A DNA stretch of 64,000 nucleotides, from NCBI RefSeq assembly GCF_003047105.1, contig NZ_CP028472.1, forward strand, positions 356,561-420,560, in the 5' to 3' direction. The notes below the pieces were generated by a model. The model saw nothing but the letters and a program-made list of their open reading frames with translations. It had not been told where the DNA came from and did not search any database. This DNA is from Celeribacter baekdonensis (GTDB lineage: Bacteria > Pseudomonadota > Alphaproteobacteria > Rhodobacterales > Rhodobacteraceae). This document shows positions 34,288 to 43,195 of this stretch, piece by piece (the stretch's first letter is position 1; every line of letters begins with the position of its first letter). A program made the position numbers and the translations under genes.

Positions 34288-35301
34288 ATGCGAGCACAGA
34301 CCCCCTATTCAACGCACATCAACAGCATCCAGGATCTCACCATCTTCACAACGATCGTCGAGGCAGGGTCGCTGTCGCAGGCGGCACGCGACCTCAACCT
34401 CTCCCTCGCTTTGGTCTCCAAACGACTGTCAAAGCTTGAAGATCTATTGGGGGTGCGCCTGATCACGCGCTCAACCCGAAGCTTGTCGGTGACCGAGAGC
34501 GGACAGGATTTTTACGAACAATGCCGGGTCATTCTTGAGGGAATACAACGCGCCGAAAACAGCATTCAATCGCGCAAAGATGAAATTTCCGGGTCTCTCA
34601 CGATCACATCGTCCACCTCTTTTGCCCGCTTGTTTCTGGCCAAAATCGTTTTTGGCTTTCAGGCGTTACACCCCAATGTGTCCATCCATTTGCTTGATGA
34701 CGATGGCATCGTCAGCCTGATTGATTCCGGTGTTGACCTCGCCATTCGTCAGGCGGTTTTGCCGAATTCTTCCCTGATCGCGGTGGCGATCGCAACGGAT
34801 TATCGGATTGTGTGCGCCTCTCCCGGCTATCTGAGCAACGCGCCTGCGATTGCGCGCCCCCAGGATATTTCCGCCCATGAATGTGTGGTTTTTGGCACTC
34901 CCCCGATCACAGACTGGCGGCTTTCGAACGGGCAAGACACCGTCACCATCCCGGTGAAATGGCGCATTTCCACCCGCTCCGGGGATGCCACAACAGCCGC
35001 CGCAATGGCCGATGCAGGCCTTGCCTATTCCTCGATCTGGAGCGCACGGGCCGAACTTGATGCTGGTCACATCGTCAATGTCCTGCCAGACTGGCGCTCC
35101 CCGGAACGTAAAATTTATGCGGTCTACCCGTCCCGCACCTATCAAACGCCGCTTTTGAAAGCCTTCGTGCATTATCTCGGAGTGCAGGCCAAAGTGCTTG
35201 AAAAAGCCTTTTTGAGAGAACCCGCCTGCCCCAAAGCCACCGTGTTCAGCGCCACCGAGAACGCGGCGCGGACGGCAAAATCAACCCGCCCTCTGCCGTG
35301 A
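34288..35301 (+). CDS. LysR family transcriptional regulator
   Basis: A 337-residue regulator. The N-terminal helix-turn-helix includes IVEAGSLSQAARDLNLSLA and KRLSKLEDLLGVRLITRSTRS; the effector domain starts near LTITSSTSFARLFLAK. It has a 35-residue C-terminal tail beyond the usual end. I chose the ATG at 34288 (TAGGAGACGTCGAG upstream) over a TTG at 34255. The stop lies seven bases before the SGNH hydrolase gene, so the two are co-transcribed. Its target could be the divergent DHA2 pump or the SGNH gene. Confidence 0.9.
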   Translation: MRAQTPYSTHINSIQDLTIFTTIVEAGSLSQAARDLNLSLALVSKRLSKLEDLLGVRLITRSTRSLSVTESGQDFYEQCRVILEGIQRAENSIQSRKDEISGSLTITSSTSFARLFLAKIVFGFQALHPNVSIHLLDDDGIVSLIDSGVDLAIRQAVLPNSSLIAVAIATDYRIVCASPGYLSNAPAIARPQDISAHECVVFGTPPITDWRLSNGQDTVTIPVKWRISTRSGDATTAAAMADAGLAYSSIWSARAELDAGHIVNVLPDWRSPERKIYAVYPSRTYQTPLLKAFVHYLGVQAKVLEKAFLREPACPKATVFSATENAARTAKSTRPLP

Positions 35302-35308
35302 GATCCAA

Positions 35309-36442
35309 GTGACGCATTTGTTTTTGATCACGGGCCAGAGCCTTGCGACAGGGCGTGCTCCTGCGATGACGGTTGATCCCGTGGCGCAGGAGCAGGCTCT
35401 GTGTTTTGGCGGCGGCCCTGTCGGCGGGCAGGGTCAACCGCTGACCGCGCGTCTTGGTCCTCTGCGCGAAACCGGGACGGAAACCATCGCCAGCGGCTTT
35501 GCCGCTCAGCTCTTACAGACCTCGTCTGACCCGCTCATTCTCGCCGGGCAAGGCTGGGCCGGTCAGCCCTATGCCGTGCTGCGCAAAGGCGGGCCAAGCC
35601 ACGTCTTTGAACAGCTGATCGCCCAAGCCCAGACGGCCAAAACTCATGTGCCGGACGCCCAGTTTGGCGCAATTTTGGTGCTGCATGGTGAAACCGACGG
35701 GGCGCAAGGCACCGCGGACTACGACCGCATCCTGACGCAATGGCATCAGGATTTTGCCTCTGCGCTCGCGGACATCTTTGACACAGCCGAACCAATGCCC
35801 ATGCTGATATGTCAGACCTCAAGCATTTCTGGTTATTGCAGCGGGGATCGACGCCATTTTCGCACGCCCCAGATGCAATTTCAGGCCGCGCTGACCCATC
35901 CTCAACTTGTTCTGGTGGGGCCAAAATATCAGTATGACTACATAGATTGGGCCCATATTGATGCCGCCTCGACCCGTCGGCATGGTGCCCTTTTTGCCAA
36001 AGCCTATCGTCGGTTGGCGCAGGAGGGCAAAGACTGGCACCCGCTTCAACCGCGCCGATTGACCCAGATGGACAGCACCGTTTTGATCGACTTTGACGTG
36101 CCCGTGGAACCGCTGTGTTTTGATACCGAGCATGTGTGCGATCCCGGCCAGTATGGGTTTTCGCTCCATGACCCACACAGCCATATCATCGCAGTGGAAC
36201 CCGCTGGGCCAAGCCGCATCCGTCTCGTGCTTGACCGTCCTGCCGCGCGCAGTGCACGGGTCAGCTACGCGCTTTACAACGGTACACCCGGACTGTCAGG
36301 TCGGCTTGATGGGGCGCGTGGGTGCCTGCGGGATTCTGATACGGAGCGGTGCGCCCTCGATGGGTGGCCACTTTTCAACTGGTCCGTGGCCTTTGATCTC
36401 CCCATCAACTGGGATCACCATGATCGGGATCGGTCCGGGTAA
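35309..36442 (+). CDS. SGNH-type hydrolase / carbohydrate esterase-like protein
   Basis: A 377-residue protein without a signal peptide. Block I is FLITGQSLATG with the likely nucleophile Ser11; block III is VLHGETDG; DWAHIDAASTRRHG is a plausible block V Asp/His. This resembles the sialate O-acetylesterase-like branch of SGNH hydrolases. A beta-rich C-terminal part (about 250-377) is less familiar. It starts at GTG 35309, seven bases after the LysR stop, with only a weak ribosome-binding site. The substrate is unknown; an envelope or glycan ester would complement the acyltransferase nearby, but this is inference. Confidence 0.7.
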   Translation: MTHLFLITGQSLATGRAPAMTVDPVAQEQALCFGGGPVGGQGQPLTARLGPLRETGTETIASGFAAQLLQTSSDPLILAGQGWAGQPYAVLRKGGPSHVFEQLIAQAQTAKTHVPDAQFGAILVLHGETDGAQGTADYDRILTQWHQDFASALADIFDTAEPMPMLICQTSSISGYCSGDRRHFRTPQMQFQAALTHPQLVLVGPKYQYDYIDWAHIDAASTRRHGALFAKAYRRLAQEGKDWHPLQPRRLTQMDSTVLIDFDVPVEPLCFDTEHVCDPGQYGFSLHDPHSHIIAVEPAGPSRIRLVLDRPAARSARVSYALYNGTPGLSGRLDGARGCLRDSDTERCALDGWPLFNWSVAFDLPINWDHHDRDRSG

Positions 36443-36679
36443 CGGCCCTGACGATGCCACGATGGCCACCCTAGCTTTACTGTCGAATTTATCATCCTCC
36501 TGAGCGTTGAAATATTGCGCGACGGCTGCGAGGACCGATGCGCGACGGTCCCTCAATACATTAGTATCTCTTATGTATTTTGTATAATTTCTAAATATAC
36601 CTAATGATTTTTCCGACCTAACGTCTTCTCGATAAGGGGACCGTAAGACATAAGGCCTCAAACCAATGGGAGACTCCAC

Positions 36680-37630
36680 ATGCTCAAATCTCTACTTCTC
36701 GGTGCCGCGCTTGGAACCAGCCTGCTCGCCTCTGCATCGGCACAGGATTATCCGACGCAGGACATTGATCTCGTCGTGCCGTTCGATCCGGGCGGAAGTG
36801 TCGATGTCACCTCCCGCTTGCTTGCGGAAGCTGCAAACAAATACCTCGATGGCGTGAGTGTTGTCGTGTCAAACCGTGCCGGTGGTGGCGGCGTTGTGGG
36901 GCAGAGCTTTGTCTCAAGGGCCAAGCCGGATGGCTACACGGTTTTGGCCATGACCAGCTCGGTTGTGACCAATCCTCAACTCAAAGGCGCGCCCTATAAA
37001 ATCGAAGATTTCACGCCGGTTGCTGCCTATAATCTCGACCCGGAAGTGATCGCCATCCCGGCCTCGTCTCCGTATAAAACCATTGACGATTTTGTTGCCG
37101 CCACCAAAGAGCGCCCGTTGAACATCACCGTGGCCGGGATCGGCACGTCGCACCATATGGCCGGTCTCGCGCTGACCTCTGCAGCGGGTCTTGAGTTCAA
37201 CTACATCCCCGCGAATGGCTTTGGCGAACAGCTTCAAGCAGTTGTCGGCGGTCATGCCGATGGCGCATTCTGGCCAATGGGCGAAGCGATGGTCCACGCC
37301 GAAGCGGGCACTGTGCGCATTCTGGCCATTGCCTCGGATGCACGCGATCCGAATTTCCCAGATGTGCCGACCTTTGAAGAAGCCGGGTTGAACATCCCGA
37401 TCTGGGCGACCTTCCGAGGCTGGGCTGTACCTGCGGGCACCTCGGACGACACCGTGTCTTTCTTGTCCGATCTTCTCAAAAAGGTGTTTGAAGACGACAC
37501 CTACCAAGAAAAGATGGCAGCGGCCGGTTTTGATGCGATCTATCGCGATGCGGCAAGTTTCCAGACGATCATCACCGCCTATTCCAATCAGGTTGTGCCG
37601 ATCATTGAGGACAACGGCCTCGCGAAATAA
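36680..37630 (+). CDS. TctC-type solute-binding protein of a tripartite tricarboxylate transporter
   Basis: A 316-residue periplasmic protein with signal peptide MLKSLLLGAALGTSLLASASA. The family features are clear: the PFDPGGSVDVTSRLLAEA ligand loop, VVVSNRAGGGGVVGQ, and a YTVLAMTSS strand. TctC proteins bind carboxylates through two ordered waters in these loops. TGGGAG precedes the ATG at 36680, and the upstream gap is AT-rich with a TATAAT at 36583. It is followed by tctB and tctA genes and by sulfur-metabolism genes, which suggests a sulfur-containing carboxylate as ligand. Confidence 0.93.
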   Translation: MLKSLLLGAALGTSLLASASAQDYPTQDIDLVVPFDPGGSVDVTSRLLAEAANKYLDGVSVVVSNRAGGGGVVGQSFVSRAKPDGYTVLAMTSSVVTNPQLKGAPYKIEDFTPVAAYNLDPEVIAIPASSPYKTIDDFVAATKERPLNITVAGIGTSHHMAGLALTSAAGLEFNYIPANGFGEQLQAVVGGHADGAFWPMGEAMVHAEAGTVRILAIASDARDPNFPDVPTFEEAGLNIPIWATFRGWAVPAGTSDDTVSFLSDLLKKVFEDDTYQEKMAAAGFDAIYRDAASFQTIITAYSNQVVPIIEDNGLAK

Positions 37631-37662
37631 CGCAGGCTAAAACACCTATCCTGCTTATGCTG

Positions 37663-37695
37663 ATCACGTCCGCCCAACCGAGCGGCGGACGTGAT
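37663..37695 (+). other. Stem-loop between tctC- and tctB-type genes
   Basis: A perfect 12-bp stem (ATCACGTCCGCC/GGCGGACGTGAT) with a 9-nt loop and no T-tract. It probably protects the binding-protein message or attenuates the downstream membrane genes. Confidence 0.6.
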
Positions 37696-37726
37696 TGGCG
37701 TCTTGAAACTTTGTGTTGAGGTAGTC

Positions 37727-38212
37727 ATGCCGACTTCTGTCAAATCCGAAAGGGCCACACGGCGTGTCCTGAGCGACGTCTATGTTTGGACGGGGGCCGT
37801 TCTGTTTGCCTTCGGGGCGGGGGCTGCATATCTCGCCATAGGCTTTGATCCCAGCTCCCGAACCTTTCCTTTGGTGGTCTCGATCATCATGATGCTCGCG
37901 GGCGGCGGCGTCTTTTTACAGGCCCTCTCGTCCCACGAACACCGCCCCCTGCCGCTGCATGAATTCGGCACCATCGGTTTGGCTGTGATTGCCATCGTGC
38001 TCTGGGGACTGGGGCTGGCATTTGGTTTGGGCTTTTTGCTGTCCACGATCGCGTTGATGATGGCGATGCTGTGGCTGTCTGGGCTGAGAACCCCGCTGCG
38101 GGCCTTGGTGATTTCCTCTGTGATCGCGGCTGTGGCCTATGGCCTGTTTGTGATGGTGCTGAACGTGCATCTTCCGCCGTCTTTCCTCTCCTTTATCGCG
38201 CCGGGGCTTTAA
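37727..38212 (+). CDS. TctB-type small membrane subunit of a tripartite tricarboxylate transporter
   Basis: A 161-residue protein with four predicted helices, the first at VWTGAVLFAFGAGAAYLAIG, followed by the SSRTFPLVVSIIMMLAGG segment that is typical of TctB. It forms the membrane complex with the large TctA subunit, whose gene starts two bases after its stop. The ATG at 37727 follows GAGG; a start at 37691 is possible but adds an atypical leader. Confidence 0.88.
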   Translation: MPTSVKSERATRRVLSDVYVWTGAVLFAFGAGAAYLAIGFDPSSRTFPLVVSIIMMLAGGGVFLQALSSHEHRPLPLHEFGTIGLAVIAIVLWGLGLAFGLGFLLSTIALMMAMLWLSGLRTPLRALVISSVIAAVAYGLFVMVLNVHLPPSFLSFIAPGL

Positions 38213-38214
38213 CC

Positions 38215-39768
38215 ATGGATCAGATTGCTCTCGGCTTCTCCGAACTTTTGCAGCCTGCCGTTTTGATGATGCTGACCATCGGCGTCTTCGCCGGTCTGGT
38301 CGTCGGCTCCATCCCCGGTGTGAATGACAATATTGCTTTCGCAGTCTTTATCCCGTTTTCCTTTAACCTTCCGGCAGAACAAGCCTTGGCCTTGATGGTT
38401 GGGATTTACTGCGCCGCCGCCGCCGGGGGGGCGATCCCCGCGATCATGATCCGTGTGCCCGGCACGGCTTCTGCCCTTTTGACCACGATCAACGGCAATG
38501 CCATGGCCCGCAAAGGACAAGCCGGTCAGGCGCTGTCGATTGCGATGGTGTCTTCTGTGGTTGGCGGGATTTTAAGCGCCTTGGTGCTTTTGGTGTTTGC
38601 CCCTGCTTTGGCCAAGATCGCCCTGCGCTTTGGCTATGTCGAAAACGCGGCTCTGACCATTTTGGGGCTGTCCAGTGTGGTGGGTCTTCTGTCCGGAAAT
38701 GTCCTTAAGGGCGTGATTTCCGCCATGCTGGGCCTTTTGATTTCCACCATCGGCTACAGTCAGGTGACGGGCTATCCGCGCTACACCTTTGGCAGCATCA
38801 ACCTCATCGAAGGCATTCCCTTCGTGCCGATGCTCGTTGGCCTTTTTGGTGTGGCGGCTGTGTTCGACCTTCTGCGCGATCAGGCAAAAGAGCGCCGCGA
38901 CAAGACCGAGGCCGAAAAATTGCCCGCGATCGGGTCGATGCGCCTTGGGCGTGGATTGATCCGCCGCCTTATTCCGACATGGCTGACCAGTGCGGCAATC
39001 GGCAACTTTATTGGGGTTTTGCCCGGTGCCGGGATGCTGATGGCCATTTACATCGCCTATGATCAGGCCGGTCGGCGGTTTCGCAAACATTTCGCGGGCC
39101 GCAAGGGCGAAGCCAATTGGGATGAAGGCGCGCCCGAAGGCATCGCCGCGCCCGAAGCCGCCAACAATGCCGTCACCGCCAGTTCCATGGTGCCGCTTTT
39201 GTCGCTGGGCATTCCGGGCAACTCGACCTCGGCGCTGTTTATTGGCGCAATGGCGTTGCACGGTCTGGTGCCCGGTCCCCTGCTGTTCACCCAACACGCC
39301 GACATTGCCTGGATGATCATGGTCGCCTTTTTGGCCTGCAACATCATCATGGGCCCCGCCGCTTATATCGTGATCCGCACCGTGTCGCGGGTGATCTTTT
39401 CCATCCCTAAAAATGTCATGGTCGGCGTCATCGTTTTGCTCTGTTTGCTTGGGGCCTACTCCGATGGCAACAACCTGTTCAACATCTGGGTTGCCCTTGG
39501 CGCAGGCACCGTCGCCTATCTCATGAAGATCGCGAACATCCCGCTTGGCCCCGCCATTCTTGGCCTTGTTTTGGGCGGACAGATGGAAGCCTCCATCGCC
39601 AATTCACTCTCCATCTCTCGTGGCGATTGGTTCGTCTTTATCGACCCGGTCAATCACCCGATCAGCGCAATCATGTTGCTGGCCGCTCTGTTGATGTGGG
39701 TCGCCCCCGCGCTGCGCGGTCTGCGCCACATGCGCGCCAACCGCTTCGCCAAAGGACAGCGTTCCTGA
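38215..39768 (+). CDS. TctA-type large permease of a tripartite tricarboxylate transporter
   Basis: A 517-residue inner-membrane protein with about 12 helices. The duplicated family motifs are visible: VVGSIPGVNDNIAFAVFIPF in the first half and GVLPGAGMLMAIYIAYDQ with PEAANNAVTASSMVPLLSLG in the second. It drives ion-coupled uptake of the ligand of the TctC protein upstream. The start at 38215 follows the tctB stop by two bases; the frame continuing upstream to 38071 overlaps tctB and is not used. Confidence 0.93.
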   Translation: MDQIALGFSELLQPAVLMMLTIGVFAGLVVGSIPGVNDNIAFAVFIPFSFNLPAEQALALMVGIYCAAAAGGAIPAIMIRVPGTASALLTTINGNAMARKGQAGQALSIAMVSSVVGGILSALVLLVFAPALAKIALRFGYVENAALTILGLSSVVGLLSGNVLKGVISAMLGLLISTIGYSQVTGYPRYTFGSINLIEGIPFVPMLVGLFGVAAVFDLLRDQAKERRDKTEAEKLPAIGSMRLGRGLIRRLIPTWLTSAAIGNFIGVLPGAGMLMAIYIAYDQAGRRFRKHFAGRKGEANWDEGAPEGIAAPEAANNAVTASSMVPLLSLGIPGNSTSALFIGAMALHGLVPGPLLFTQHADIAWMIMVAFLACNIIMGPAAYIVIRTVSRVIFSIPKNVMVGVIVLLCLLGAYSDGNNLFNIWVALGAGTVAYLMKIANIPLGPAILGLVLGGQMEASIANSLSISRGDWFVFIDPVNHPISAIMLLAALLMWVAPALRGLRHMRANRFAKGQRS

Positions 39769-39803
39769 CGCCGCACTCTATTTCTATTCAAGGAGGACCT
39801 TTC

Positions 39804-40409
39804 ATGTCCATCACACCCAACCCTGATCTTGCCACCACGCGTGCAGAGGCGGTGCGCGCGCTCATCGCGACCACCCGCGCGCGCCTTGAGGGCGGAGATT
39901 TGACCCGCGATCTGCTTGATCACATCCGGCAAGATGTGGCGGATCTGGCCGCGCAAACCGCGTTCTGGACCGACCCCACCTATGCCCCGCCCGAGGGCGA
40001 TGAACGTCAGGCGCGCTATTTGATCGGTGCCGAAGAAGGCACGGGCATCTCGCTCTATCTCAACGTCATGCGGTCCGGCAAAAAAATCCCGCCGCACGAT
40101 CACACCACTTGGGCTTGTGTGGCCGCCGTGCAAGGCAGCGAACACAACACGCTGTATGATCGTTTGGATGATGGCGGCACCGAAGGCCATGCCGAACTCG
40201 CCGTGCGCGAGATCGTCGAGATCCGCCCCGGCACCTCTGTGGCGCTGATGCCCGATGACATTCACAGCGTTGAAATCCAAGGGGATCAGATCATCCGTCA
40301 CCTGCATTTCTATGGTCGCCCGCTTGAGACCCTGTCAGAGCGCAAAGCCTTTGATTTGGACAACAACACTTACAAAATCATGGCCGTTGGCGTGAAAACA
40401 CGGACCTGA
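39804..40409 (+). CDS. Cysteine dioxygenase family (thiol dioxygenase) cupin
   Basis: A 201-residue non-heme iron enzyme. His98 and His100 in PPHDHTTW and His154 in MPDDIHSVEI are the expected three-histidine Fe(II) site. The family adds O2 to a thiol to make a sulfinate; substrates include cysteine, 3-mercaptopropionate and mercaptosuccinate. AAGGAGGACC precedes the ATG at 39804. It follows the TTT transporter by 35 bp and precedes a rhodanese, a C-S lyase and a YeiH exporter, so it probably acts on an imported or released thiol. Which thiol cannot be read from the sequence. Confidence 0.85.
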   Translation: MSITPNPDLATTRAEAVRALIATTRARLEGGDLTRDLLDHIRQDVADLAAQTAFWTDPTYAPPEGDERQARYLIGAEEGTGISLYLNVMRSGKKIPPHDHTTWACVAAVQGSEHNTLYDRLDDGGTEGHAELAVREIVEIRPGTSVALMPDDIHSVEIQGDQIIRHLHFYGRPLETLSERKAFDLDNNTYKIMAVGVKTRT

Positions 40410-40419
40410 TCAGGAACAG

Positions 40420-42012
40420 ATGATGCCAATTGAAATGATTTCCGCCACCGCGCTAAAAGCAATTTTAGCGGGCTCAGAAGAATATGCCTTTCTCGATGTT
40501 CGTGAACATGGGCAATATGGTGAAGGCCACCCGTTTTTCTGTGTGAATGCGCCCTATAGCGTGATCGAAACATGCGCGCCGGTGTTGGTGCCGCGCCGCG
40601 ACGTCCTTTGCATTTTGATGGATGACGGCGATGGTGTGGCCGACCTGGTTCATGCGCGGATGGTGCAGATGGGCTATAGCAACCTGCGGGTGCTCGATGG
40701 CGGGGCGCCGGGATGGTCGGCGGCGGGATATACGATGTTCAAAGGCGTCAATGTCCCGTCCAAAAGCTTTGGCGAATTGGTCGAACACGCCAATGAGACC
40801 CCCTCCATATCCGCCGAAGAGCTGCGCCAGATGCAGGCGGCGGGCGCGCCTTTGGTTGTGCTCGATGGCCGCAGCCCAAAAGAGTTTCACAAAATGTCTT
40901 TGCCGGGGGCGCACTCCTGTCCCAATGCCGAACTGGCCTATCGTTTGCCGGAATTTGTCCCGGATGACAGCACGCCGGTTGTGATCAACTGTGCCGGGCG
41001 GACCCGTTCGATCATCGGCGCGCAGTCTTTGCGCAATATCGGCTTAAAAAACCCTGTGTTTGCCCTGCGCAATGGCACCCAAGGTTGGCGTTTGGCGGGG
41101 TTAGATCTGTGTCACGGCAAAGTGCCACAGCCACAGCCCGCCCTGAGCGCAGATGCCGAGGCGCTGGCCGCAGAGCGGGCCAAAACATTGATCCAGCGGT
41201 TCAACCTGACCACGGTGTCACCCTCTGATTTTGATGCCATGTGCCGGGATAGAACCCGCACCACCGCTCTCTTAGATGTGCGCACCGAAGAGGAGTATCT
41301 GAGCGCGCATTGGGCGGGCGCACGCCATGCGCCGGGTGGACAGTTGGTGCAGGCCACCGATGAGGTCTTTGGCACGCGCAAGGCCCGGATCGTGCTCAGC
41401 GATGATAACGGTCTGCGCGCGGCGGGCACTGCGGTCTGGCTGATGGGCATGGGGCATGAGGTCTATCTCTTGGATGCCGATGCGCGCTCAGGCTCTGAGG
41501 CCGGACCAGAACCCCGCCCGACTGTGTCGTTGTCCCAACAGATTGCCCTGACCGATGTGGCACAGGCGGTGTCACAAGGTGCGCGGCTCTATGATGCCTC
41601 CCGTGGGATGAGCTATCGCGAGGCCCATATTGAGGGGTCGACATGGGTGACGCGGGCGCGCCTGAGCGCAACAGACGCAGGCACCGCCCCGATCATCGTC
41701 ATCGGGCAAAGCACCGATCTCGTGTTCGGCGTGATGCAGCGGTTGACCGAACTTGGTGCGACGGATGTCTCTGGCTGTGTGAGCACGCCGGAACAATGGC
41801 ACGCGGCAGGGTACACAGTGGTGTCCACGCCCTACATCCCAGAAGAAGCGGCCTGCATCGACTTTTTGTTCTTTGTGCATGATCGCCACAACGACAATCT
41901 TGAATCCGCACGCCAGTATCTTGCGTGGGAGCTAAACCTGCTGGGCCAACTCGACGATCAAGAACGAGCTGCGCTTAATCCGTTGATGGCGACAGAACCG
42001 GAGGCCGTGTGA
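40420..42012 (+). CDS. Four-domain rhodanese-like sulfurtransferase
   Basis: A 530-residue cytoplasmic protein of four rhodanese-like domains, at about 5-110, 130-235, 260-365 and 385-480, plus a C-terminal helical tail. Only the second has a catalytic loop, CAGRTRS with Cys191. The equivalent loops of the others read MDDGDG, SDDNG and GQSTD, so they are probably structural or binding domains. It could carry sulfane sulfur from a persulfide to an acceptor, alongside the thiol dioxygenase. The ATG at 40420 lies ten bases after that gene. Four domains in one chain is uncommon. Confidence 0.85.
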   Translation: MMPIEMISATALKAILAGSEEYAFLDVREHGQYGEGHPFFCVNAPYSVIETCAPVLVPRRDVLCILMDDGDGVADLVHARMVQMGYSNLRVLDGGAPGWSAAGYTMFKGVNVPSKSFGELVEHANETPSISAEELRQMQAAGAPLVVLDGRSPKEFHKMSLPGAHSCPNAELAYRLPEFVPDDSTPVVINCAGRTRSIIGAQSLRNIGLKNPVFALRNGTQGWRLAGLDLCHGKVPQPQPALSADAEALAAERAKTLIQRFNLTTVSPSDFDAMCRDRTRTTALLDVRTEEEYLSAHWAGARHAPGGQLVQATDEVFGTRKARIVLSDDNGLRAAGTAVWLMGMGHEVYLLDADARSGSEAGPEPRPTVSLSQQIALTDVAQAVSQGARLYDASRGMSYREAHIEGSTWVTRARLSATDAGTAPIIVIGQSTDLVFGVMQRLTELGATDVSGCVSTPEQWHAAGYTVVSTPYIPEEAACIDFLFFVHDRHNDNLESARQYLAWELNLLGQLDDQERAALNPLMATEPEAV

Positions 42013-42013
42013 T

Positions 42014-43189
42014 ATGAAACGCGAAACAAAACTCTGCCACTACGGGCAAACCGCCCGCCCGACCCCGGCAAACCCGCCCGTTGTACGCGCCTCAACCATT
42101 TTGCACGATACGGTCGAAAGCTACCGCGCCACCAAAAAGGCACGGGACACCGACGACTCTGTGCTGTCCTATGGGCGACGTGGCACGACCACGGCCCATG
42201 TGTTGATGGAGGCGATCGCCGATCTTGAAGGCGGCGACGGAGCGTGGCTTTATCCGACCGGCGTGGCCGCGATTTCCGCCACTCTGATGGCGCTGTTGCG
42301 CCCCGGCGATCATCTTTTGTTGGTCGATACGATCTTTGGCGCGACGAAAACCCTCTGCGACGAGATCTTGTCAGAATTTGGCGTAAGCTATGATCTCTTT
42401 CCCTCCGGCACCAGGGATGTCACACCTTATATCCAAGACAACACCCGTCTCGTTTTCGTCGAATCCCCCGGATCGCAAACCTATGAAATCATGGACTTGC
42501 CCGCGCTGTGCGACACAGCCCATGCCGCCGGTCTCGTCGTTGTTGCGGACAACACCTATGGCTCCGGCTGGCTGTATCGCCCGCTGGAACTGGGGTGCGA
42601 TGTGTCGATCATTGCTGGCACAAAATATCTAGGCGGACATGCCGATGTGATGATGGGCGCGGTCAGCGCGCGAGGCGATGCCGCCGCAAAACTGCGCAAA
42701 GCCAGCCACCTCACCGGGCAAATTCTCGCCCCTGATGACGCCTATGCCACGCTGCGCGGCATGCGTACGTTGCCTTTGCGACTGGACCGACATGACCACA
42801 ATGCACGCGCGCTTGCGGGCTGGTTCTCCCACCGTCCTGAGGTGTTGCGTGTTTTGCATCCCAGCTTGCCTGATCATCCGGGGCACGACATCTGGGCACG
42901 CGATGCCTGCGGGTCCAATGGGTTGCTGAGCGTGGTCTTTGCGCCGGGGATCGACACCGACGCCCTGCTCAACACCTTGACTTTGTTTAGTATCGGCAGC
43001 AGTTGGGGCGGGTTTGAAAGCCTCGCCATGCCAATCGCGCCGGAGCGCAACCGCGCCTCTTTGGCCGGACTGCCCCACGAGGCTCAGATCGTCCGCTTTC
43101 ATGCGGGGCTTGAGCATGTGGACGATTTGATCGCAGATTTGGACATGGCGCTCACCATGGCGCTCACCGCGACGACGGCAAAAGGGTAA
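42014..43189 (+). CDS. PLP-dependent cystathionine beta-lyase-type C-S lyase
   Basis: A 391-residue enzyme of the Cys/Met metabolism PLP family. Lys204 in IIAGTKYLGGHADVMMG is the cofactor lysine, SYGRRGTTTAHVLMEAIADLEGG and YPTGVAAISATLMAL bind the phosphate, and VVVADNTYGSGWLYRPLELG carries the Asp that pairs with the ring. MetC-like members cleave C-S bonds of cystathionine, cysteine conjugates or related thioethers, giving a thiol, pyruvate and ammonia. It begins one base after the rhodanese stop. In this catabolic setting a thioether or cysteine-conjugate substrate seems more likely than methionine biosynthesis. Confidence 0.9.
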   Translation: MKRETKLCHYGQTARPTPANPPVVRASTILHDTVESYRATKKARDTDDSVLSYGRRGTTTAHVLMEAIADLEGGDGAWLYPTGVAAISATLMALLRPGDHLLLVDTIFGATKTLCDEILSEFGVSYDLFPSGTRDVTPYIQDNTRLVFVESPGSQTYEIMDLPALCDTAHAAGLVVVADNTYGSGWLYRPLELGCDVSIIAGTKYLGGHADVMMGAVSARGDAAAKLRKASHLTGQILAPDDAYATLRGMRTLPLRLDRHDHNARALAGWFSHRPEVLRVLHPSLPDHPGHDIWARDACGSNGLLSVVFAPGIDTDALLNTLTLFSIGSSWGGFESLAMPIAPERNRASLAGLPHEAQIVRFHAGLEHVDDLIADLDMALTMALTATTAKG

Positions 43190-43195
43190 ACTCGG

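Noticed and set aside
36540..36660. A sigma-70 promoter with TATAAT at 36583 before the first tctC-type gene
   Set aside because: The -10 match is good but no convincing -35 lies 16-18 bp upstream, so I mention it only in the gene entry.
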